Part shown: positions 57,452 through 64,000 of the stretch, piece after piece | How the letters are laid out: each line of letters opens with the position of its first letter | How positions within the stretch are numbered: position 1 is the first letter of the stretch | Source of the DNA: Blastomyces gilchristii SLH14081 | Lineage: Eukaryota > Ascomycota > Eurotiomycetes > Onygenales > Ajellomycetaceae | Assembly: GCF_000003855.2 (NCBI RefSeq) | Contig: NW_003101677.1 | Span: 1,781,506-1,845,505 of the forward strand | DNA: 64,000 nucleotides | Reading direction: 5' to 3' | The notes under the pieces: generated by a model | Told to the model about the DNA's origin: nothing | The model's database searches: none | What the model saw: the letters and a program-made list of their open reading frames with translations, nothing else | Program-made: the position numbers and the translations under genes

Positions 57452-60400
57452 ATGGGTGTTACCGGCCTCTGGACAGTGGTCAAACCATGCGCTAGGCCTA
57501 TCAAGATAGAAACGTTAAACCGAAAGCGGCTTGCGGTTGATGCGTCGATATGGATATACCAGTTTCTAAAGGCAGTGCGCGATCGGGAAGGAAACGCGCT
57601 TCGGAACGCTCATATCGTCGGCTTCTTCCAGCGAATATGCAAGTTACTCTACTTCGGTATCAAACCTGTTTTCGTCTTCGATGGGGGTGCGCCAGCCCTG
57701 AAGCGACAGACAATTGTGTCCAGGAAGCAAAGAAGAGAAGGAAGAAGAGAAGATGCAGCTAGAACTGCTGGAAAGCTTTTGGCTGTTCAAATCCAGAGAA
57801 AAGCCGAGGAAGCAGAGTTGCAGAGGCGCACGAGGGTTGACAACAATGAAGCTGAGGAGCCCCTCCCGGAGAATTTGGTGTATGTGGATGAACTAAATAT
57901 GACGCCTAAAGAAAGACAAAAGAACCGGCATTTCCGCAAACAGGATGCTTATCATCTTCCTGACCTGGATGTTTCTCTTGCTGAGATGGGTGCCCCGAAC
58001 GATCCTCGGATCATGTCCCAGGAAGAACTCGAGGAATATGCACGTCAGTTCCACTCGGGGGAAGATATTAGCCTGTATGACTTTTCGAAGATCGACTTTA
58101 ATAGTCCTTTTTTTCTCAGCTTGCCTCCCAGTGATCGCTATAATATTCTGAATGCAGCAAGGTTAAGGAGTAGGCTTCGGATGGGCTACTCGAAAGAGCA
58201 ACTGGATACTATGTTTCCGGACCGAATGGCTTTCTCGAGATTCCAAATTGAACGAGTGAAAGAGCGGAATGACCTAACGCAGAGATTGATGCATCTTAGC
58301 GGGATGACCGAGGATGACTCTTTATACGGGATAGGAAGTAGCGCTAGAATCGCTGGCGAGAGAGGCAAGGAGTATGTACTGGTTAAAAATAACGGAGTGG
58401 AGGGAGGTTGGGCTTTAGGGGTGTTGGGAAACAGGGACGAGGGTCAGCGTAACAAACCCATTGATGTTGAAGAGTACGGGGAGCAATTATTGTCTGATGA
58501 GAATAATGTCCTAGAAGATGACGATGAGGAATTTGAGGATGTTCCTATTGAGGGACTCAACAGGTTGCCCAAGCTACCTGTATTTGACAAAGGTGTCTTC
58601 GATAAGGCTCTTAACGAGCACGCTAGGGAAATTGCAGATCGCGCAACGGATCAGATATATGATGTATCCTTCGACCAGACTAACGCAAAACACGACCCTC
58701 TCTTTGTTCCAGAAATATCTCAAAGCACGAAGGATCAGGATACACTTTTTGAAGACTCGGAATGTCAAGATTATTCTGACAACGACGATATCCGACTGGC
58801 AATCCAAATGTCTTTGGAATCGCCCAACGACGAAAACATTCTTAACTTAAATGGGCCATCGGGGCCTGGCAGCAACGAGGAACCTAGCAAGAAGGCAATT
58901 GACCGCGACGACCCCGAGGATATTACCGATGACGAGGATATGAATTTTTTTGCCGCATTGTCCAAGTCTAAAGCGATGAATATGGGATCCTCTACCCCAA
59001 TTCCCAATCCCTTCGACGGACCACTACCCTTTGAATCTTTGAAAATTAGCAAGCCAACTACTTCACGCACCGTCCCCAAAGCGGATGGCGAGGCTGGTGG
59101 TTTTGAGAAAACCACGCCGAAAGCCCAGAAGACAGCCCAGCCCCTACCACCATGGTTCGGCGCCATACTTGCAGAGAAACCCTTTATTGATCAAGAAATC
59201 GATGACCAATTCGGTGGTGTTGATTCTAACAATCGTGTAAGACAACGCGATAATATTCTTGGAAAACCCAAAGAGGTGGAAGTTATCAATGTTGATGAGG
59301 ATGTTTCCCAGGGGAATAAGACAATCGATGTTGAGACCCTAGGTGGAGATACCCAGGGGCATAGCGCTCCTGCTCCCGTCAAGGACTCTAATTCCAGAAC
59401 CTCACCATCAACGGTCTCTAGTCGCGAAGCCACTCCGAACACTCCGTCTAAACCTGCCCACGAGCACATGGAAAAAGAGGATACAGCTGAGCCAAAGGCT
59501 GATAAATTTAACTCCGTCAAGCATGATAATGAAAAATATTACGAGTCGGAACGTACAGATGACGAGACCAATTCCAAAAATATTGTACAGAACGAGAAAT
59601 CCCACCCCGAAATGAAAGTGCAGCGGGCGGTTATATCTCCAAGCCCAGAATTCGAGGATGTAGAAATTGCCCACCCTCCCGAGGCGGCGCAGACAACATC
59701 AGACGTTTACGATGCCTCGAATTATACAGCGCAACACCACGATTCTACACGTTATTATGATGATGGTGACGATTTTTCAGACCCCGAGGACGATGAATTA
59801 ATGCACCAGCTGCAAAAGGAAGCCGAAGAACATGCTCGATTTGCATCTACTCTTAATTCTAAAAGCCAGGCAGAAAATGCATTCAATTATGAGCAGGAAT
59901 TGAGACAGCTACGTTCGCAGCAAAAGAAAGACCGGCGGGACGCTGATGAAGTCTCGCACATTATGGTTTCAGAGTGTCAAGAATTGCTTAGACTTTTCGG
60001 GCTTCCCTACATCACTGCTCCTATGGAAGCAGAAGCTCAATGTGCGGAGCTGTTGTCATTGGGCTTGGTGGACGGCGTTGTGACTGACGATAGCGATATT
60101 TTCCTGTTCGGCGGTACTCGTGTTTACAAGAACATGTTCAACACCGTCAAGTTTGTGGAATGCTATCTTAGCAACGACCTCGAAAAGGAATATAATCTGG
60201 ATCGCAGCAAGCTGATTCAGTTTGCTCACTTGCTGGGGAGTGACTACACTGAAGGAATACCTGGCGTAGGCCCCGTTACTGCTCTTGAAATCCTCACAGA
60301 ATTTCCGACTTTGGAAGACTTTAGGGATTGGTGGTCTCAAGTGCAAATGGGTGCTAAACTCCCAGAGGACAGCCACTCTGCTTTTCGCAAAAAGTTCAAG

Positions 60401-60952
60401 AAAAATGTTACGAAGCTATTCCTCCCTCCAGGGTTTCCTGACAAACGTATCGATTCCGCATATCTTGAACCTGAGGTAGATTCTGATCCCTCAGCATTCC
60501 AATGGGGCGTGCCTGACCTTAATGCTCTACGCCAGTTTTTAATGTCTACTATCGGATGGAGTCAAGAGAGGACGGATGAGGTGCTTGTTCCAGTGATTCG
60601 TGATATGAATCGTAGAGAACAGGAGGGCACTCAATCGAATATCACCAACTTCTTCCAGGGGCCTTTAGGGGCGGGCGCGTTTGCTCCACATCGACGACCG
60701 GATGGGAGAAGCAGGATGGAGAGGGCGTTCAACAGATTAAAACACCAAGCTCAAACAAAGCAGCAGGGCATTGGGCCGCGTTCGGATGATGGGGATCCCT
60801 CTGGTTCCAACCCTTCAGTAAATCGGGGGCCTAGCAAAAGATCTCCAGATGATGGTCTCGATGCTTCTAATGAGCGTGAATCTCCCGGTGATAATGAGAG
60901 TGAGAAGACAACTCGCAAGACATCAAAGAAGCGTAAAACGACGAAAGCATGA
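57452..60952 (+). CDS. rad2: XPG/RAD2-family structure-specific endonuclease (nucleotide excision repair)
   Basis: A single exon of 1166 residues. The XPG N domain starts MGVTGLWTVVKPCARPI and holds the catalytic acidic residues in RLAVDASIWIYQFLKA and PVFVFDGGAPALKRQT. A long acidic spacer (about 110-780), typical of XPG as opposed to FEN1, includes a ubiquitin-interacting-like motif DDIRLAIQMSLESP near 445-460. The XPG I domain (about 850-890) reads GLPYITAPMEAEAQCAELLS and VVTDDSDIFLFGG with the remaining acidic metal ligands. A helix-hairpin-helix follows (LLGSDYTEGIPGVGPVTALE). QSNITNFFQGPLG near 1060 fits a PCNA-binding box, and the Lys/Arg-rich tail is a nuclear localisation signal. 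The enzyme makes the 3' incision in nucleotide excision repair. No missing residue was seen. Confidence 0.95.
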   Translation: MGVTGLWTVVKPCARPIKIETLNRKRLAVDASIWIYQFLKAVRDREGNALRNAHIVGFFQRICKLLYFGIKPVFVFDGGAPALKRQTIVSRKQRREGRREDAARTAGKLLAVQIQRKAEEAELQRRTRVDNNEAEEPLPENLVYVDELNMTPKERQKNRHFRKQDAYHLPDLDVSLAEMGAPNDPRIMSQEELEEYARQFHSGEDISLYDFSKIDFNSPFFLSLPPSDRYNILNAARLRSRLRMGYSKEQLDTMFPDRMAFSRFQIERVKERNDLTQRLMHLSGMTEDDSLYGIGSSARIAGERGKEYVLVKNNGVEGGWALGVLGNRDEGQRNKPIDVEEYGEQLLSDENNVLEDDDEEFEDVPIEGLNRLPKLPVFDKGVFDKALNEHAREIADRATDQIYDVSFDQTNAKHDPLFVPEISQSTKDQDTLFEDSECQDYSDNDDIRLAIQMSLESPNDENILNLNGPSGPGSNEEPSKKAIDRDDPEDITDDEDMNFFAALSKSKAMNMGSSTPIPNPFDGPLPFESLKISKPTTSRTVPKADGEAGGFEKTTPKAQKTAQPLPPWFGAILAEKPFIDQEIDDQFGGVDSNNRVRQRDNILGKPKEVEVINVDEDVSQGNKTIDVETLGGDTQGHSAPAPVKDSNSRTSPSTVSSREATPNTPSKPAHEHMEKEDTAEPKADKFNSVKHDNEKYYESERTDDETNSKNIVQNEKSHPEMKVQRAVISPSPEFEDVEIAHPPEAAQTTSDVYDASNYTAQHHDSTRYYDDGDDFSDPEDDELMHQLQKEAEEHARFASTLNSKSQAENAFNYEQELRQLRSQQKKDRRDADEVSHIMVSECQELLRLFGLPYITAPMEAEAQCAELLSLGLVDGVVTDDSDIFLFGGTRVYKNMFNTVKFVECYLSNDLEKEYNLDRSKLIQFAHLLGSDYTEGIPGVGPVTALEILTEFPTLEDFRDWWSQVQMGAKLPEDSHSAFRKKFKKNVTKLFLPPGFPDKRIDSAYLEPEVDSDPSAFQWGVPDLNALRQFLMSTIGWSQERTDEVLVPVIRDMNRREQEGTQSNITNFFQGPLGAGAFAPHRRPDGRSRMERAFNRLKHQAQTKQQGIGPRSDDGDPSGSNPSVNRGPSKRSPDDGLDASNERESPGDNESEKTTRKTSKKRKTTKA

Positions 60953-61273
60953 CATTACTATGAGATATGACTTGAATGATTTTGAATGATAAATTTATGC
61001 AAGTATACCAGCATATTTTTGCTGAGCTTAAGTTACCGAGCGTGTACAGAATGACTCGGATCTTGTATATATACAGAAAGATAGATCTAGCAAGAAATGT
61101 AAGAAAATGGACATACAGTCTGAGCGCGGCTCGGGCGAAACCGACAATGCGTCCGGTATCCTACTAGAGGAACCTTTTGCGTGGTTCCAAACCTGACTCC
61201 GCGATCACACACCGTCAAAACAGCATAGATTAGCCAATCCAATGCACTGCACTAGCATCCAAAATCGATTCGA
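60953..61273. other. Convergent intergenic region between XPG and the SDR gene
   Basis: Only about 320 bp separate the two stop codons, so the 3' untranslated regions probably overlap or abut. Nothing else was seen. Confidence 0.45.
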
Positions 61274-62328
61274 TCACTCTTGAAAAGCTGCCAGTTCCGG
61301 ACAGTTCCAGCTAATTCAGTGTTAGCACGTTCAGTACTTCCCTGGTATATAGGTGAAGCTACACTTACGTGAGGAACTTTCCGCTCAACCCTCCCGGAGC
61401 ATCAAGCGCAAGCCTCGCAATAACATGTCCCGGTTGCTCCGGTTTGAGCAACTTGCCTTCCTTGTGAGCATCAACGAACCTCCGCCCTTGTACGGGCCCT
61501 AGGACGTCTATGTGTTTCTCTCGAAGCTCCTCTTGCATCTGCGTATCGACCATCCCTGGTCGGATGGAGATGGATGTGATGTCGGGCTCTTCCAGCGCGA
61601 GGGTCATGTTGAGATGATTCAGAGCTGCCTTGGTGGAGCCGTATAATCCCCAGCCCGTCGTTGCCGATGTCGCCGCACCGGATGAGGTGAAGATTACTTT
61701 ACCATGAGTTTTGCGCAAGTGTGGGATTGCGGCTTTTAGCTGTATATCGGTAGAGTTAGAACGTAAGGTATTTGTAAATTCATTTCAAACCAGACCTTCC
61801 CTTCCTTTTTTTTTTTTCATTTGTAAAATATCCCCCAGTTGTAAGACCACAGCCCGCACCACCCGCAAACTCGAATCGCAGACAAAACCATCACCCCCAA
61901 AATAAAAAAAAATAAAAATAAAAATAAAAAATTCAAAAGACACTCACAAACCCAAGTACACTAATAAAATTAACTTCAACCCCCTCCCTCCATTCCTTCA
62001 ACTCACAATCCACCAGCCGCGTCACAGGCCCCAACGTTCCGTGATTAAGCACCAGCCCGTCCAGTCTTCCAAATGTCTTTATGGCCACCTCAACCGCCCG
62101 CTCAGGTAGCGACGGAGATGGCGGGGAGGATGAATGTGGCCCGGCGACATCGCCCGTGAGGATCACCACGCGGTTAGCACCGTATTGCTCCTGTAGTTGC
62201 TGGAGGGGTTGCTGTGAGCGGGCGAGGAGGATTAAATTGTGGGAGGCCGGGAGACGAAGTAGGTAGTGGGCCACTGCGAGGCCGATGCCGCGTGAGCCGC
62301 CAGTGACGATTATGGTTTTTGACGACAT
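61274..62328 (-). CDS. Short-chain dehydrogenase/reductase (sepiapterin reductase-like, IRC24/YIR035C group)
   Basis: Exons 62328-61948, 61739-61369 and 61310-61274 give 262 residues. The cofactor motif TGGSRGIG is at 9-16, LVLNHGTLGP matches the NAG-type motif near 93, the catalytic Ser is in IFTSSGAA (146/147), and Tyr160/Lys164 form YGSTK. The C-terminal short exon gives FLTWNCPELAAFQE, the usual ending in this subgroup; the longest open frame misses it. NADP(H) preference is suggested by the basic residue after the Gly motif, and the substrate is unknown. A block of eight GATAA units lies about 113-152 bp upstream of the start codon. Confidence 0.92.
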
Positions 62329-62440
62329 CTGTTATGTTATATTATATGTTGAAGTGGTCTTTTATCCTTTATTGGCGAAGGAGGGGCTCTTCTTTTGTGC
62401 TCGGTTCATCCGATTTGTCCGCGAACACTTTGAGGTTCCA

Positions 62441-62480
62441 GATAAGATAAGATAAGATAAGATAAGATAAGATAAGATAA
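62441..62480. promoter_or_regulatory. Eight tandem GATAA units upstream of the SDR gene
   Basis: Forty bases consist of GATAA repeated eight times without a mismatch. Each unit preceded by A matches the core of fungal GATA-factor sites (nitrogen regulator AreA, iron regulator SreA). The position, about 113-152 bp before the SDR start codon, is right for a promoter element, but a neutral microsatellite would look the same. Confidence 0.6.
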
Positions 62481-63916
62481 TCCGCTATGTAATGTACTTA
62501 ACAGTAGTAGAGTAGTACAGTAACTACAGCGTATGGCAGGACGATTTTACTTGAACTACAGTACATTGCTTTTTGTGATATTAGCCTGACTTACTTGCTA
62601 TATTCACTCACACGAACGAGTGCTACCCTTGCTCACAGCAGGCTGTTCCGTTATCATTATATTAGTTTGTGCCTTGCTGAGCCCGGCAGGATATATTATA
62701 TATTCGTATACTCCTCCATACCGGATTGAACTCTTAAGAGATTCCCTCAAGGGATGAAATATACAAAACTCTTAGGTGACCGGAGGGAGGTGGTGAATTC
62801 ATTATTATCGGAATAATCTCCCCCTGCTGGCAAAGTATACATATGCAAAACTATGGACATTTTTACATATCATTATTACATCGATTTCTATATGCAGGTG
62901 GTACCGATGCCAATCATATTCTTATCTGCTTGTATCTGCATTGAAAGTGAAGCCTAACAGATTACTTTGATTTAGACTGTGAGCTCTATGGATAGCTTTC
63001 TCTCTCCTTTGACCAGGTGCTAATTTAATTGAAAACGTGTCTAACAGAGCTACTCTTGAAATGCCACAATCTTTCTCTGTCCGAGTTGAACTATCCAGCC
63101 AGCTTAATTCTAAAATCCCAGTGAAGGAGGAGATAACGAACTTCGAACGGCAACATTGAATATATGAGCCAATCAATCCTTGAGACTCCAAAGCCCCCTG
63201 AACTCTAGACGATATGTAGCAGAGATAGCTGCATCCATGTCTGAGAGCAAAGCATATTTTTGTTGTGCTTCTTGCTATTTTATCTCCAAAGTCTGCTCAT
63301 CGGTTAAATAATGCAATCACGAACCACAGAGCCGTGCAGGTGGTAGTGGTGCTGAATCCCTGGCTTAAGAAAGTAATGCCAGACCATTCAACGGAAATGG
63401 GTAAAGACTCAGAAAATATCGGCCGCGTGGCAGGAAATAATTATTATACAGTAAGCCGTGATCTCTTCATTGACAAACACCAATAATAGCCTGGAGGTAC
63501 TGTACGGAGTACATACATGTAGTTAAGGATATCTGAACCGCGTGAGATTTTGGCTGATTCCTCCTGCAGTTAGCAAAGGAGTCGTGGAAACACTCACAAC
63601 TCCTGACTGAAGATTACGAACTTCTTAAGAAACATGGCCCATGTCAAGTTGCATGCAAAAGTTGCAGTTCTCCATGTACTCCTTACGCTGGCCACAGTCT
63701 TCTTGTTGTTCTCAGTCGCTGATTATGAGCCACATGCTGAATTCCTCCGACACCACTGAATTTCTTTCGTTTCTTGCATTCTCAGGGGATATGCTCCTCG
63801 TCTATATCCTATGCTCTTGATTTTGTTTGTATCGTACTTCTATAGAGGGTACATGGAGCAATCATATCTTGTCACTAAGCTGGGTGTACTGCAGAGACAG
63901 GTTATCGATGTACTAC

Positions 63917-63942
63917 ATACATGTACATGTACATGTACATAT
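63917..63942. repeat. Short tandem ACATGT/GTACAT repeat
   Basis: Alternating ACATGT/GTAC words form a near-perfect self-complementary run. Similar runs occur at about 14758-14773 and 50549-50565. Confidence 0.75.
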
Positions 63943-64000
63943 ACATTTAATAATTATTACATAAGTCCTGTACTCCGTACTCCGTACATCCGACTCTATA

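Larger units (their letters stand above)
62329..64000. other. Right-edge region, no gene seen
   Basis: The left 150 bp contain the SDR promoter with the GATAA array. The rest is AT-rich, with small random frames (62922-63191, 63265-63486). ACATGTACATGTACATGTAC repeats at about 63917-63942 and three TACGGAGTA-type words at 63503, 63971 and 63978 stand out. Confidence 0.45.

Noticed and set aside
1..64000. A biosynthetic, defence or other multi-gene cluster
   Set aside because: Intact neighbours are unrelated housekeeping genes on both strands; no synthase, terpene, P450, transporter or regulator group was seen.

Overview
The window looks like nuclear DNA of a filamentous ascomycete (Pezizomycotina), most likely Eurotiomycetes and plausibly Onygenales. 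This is inferred from short introns (about 50-150 bp) with GT..AG ends, spaced single-gene transcription units on both strands, CT-rich leaders, AT-rich intergenic DNA, and best-remembered protein families. Species cannot be fixed from sequence alone. One 100-N assembly gap sits at 27777-27876. Most start codons and exon joins below were worked out by hand from splice sites and family conservation; the longest open frames alone mis-start or truncate most of the genes.

Layout. 1-8 kb: OPI3-type phospholipid methyltransferase (minus, five exons) diverges from an MDM1-like PXA-RGS-PX protein (plus). 8.4-18 kb: a decayed island with a broken NLR-type gene (nucleoside phosphorylase-like, NB-ARC, helical repeats), an intact 175-residue protein of unknown function, a kinase-like fragment, a 16-bp tandem repeat and a broken OTT_1508-like deaminase gene. 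18.5-30 kb: housekeeping block with RAE1/GLE2, cytosolic methionyl-tRNA synthetase, LTO1, MYG1 and ICE2. 29.4-33.5 kb: gene-free, homopolymer-rich. 33.5-50 kb: IGO1/endosulfine, SFM1, KEX1, CIA1, a TCP11/SOK1 protein and a DUF1446 (AtuA-type) protein. 50-55.7 kb: second decayed region with a broken T5orf172 (GIY-YIG-related) gene and a possible Pol III element. 55.7-62.3 kb: branched-chain keto-acid dehydrogenase E1 beta, the XPG/RAD2 repair nuclease and a short-chain dehydrogenase. 62.3-64 kb: repeat-rich, no gene seen.

How the genes relate. This is an ordinary conserved gene set, not a biosynthetic cluster. Several products share processes: CIA1 and LTO1 both serve cytosolic iron-sulfur protein assembly; OPI3, ICE2 and MDM1 act in ER lipid and contact-site biology; methionyl-tRNA synthetase, SFM1 and LTO1 serve translation. 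Close divergent pairs (methionyl-tRNA synthetase/LTO1, 277 bp; E1 beta/XPG, 439 bp) probably share promoters.

The most interesting part is the decayed accessory material: three families typical of the fungal variable gene pool (NLR, OTT_1508 deaminase-like, T5orf172), all recognisable, and all carrying stops explainable by C:G to T:A transitions, as expected from repeat-induced point mutation. I did not find a convincing intact undescribed system.
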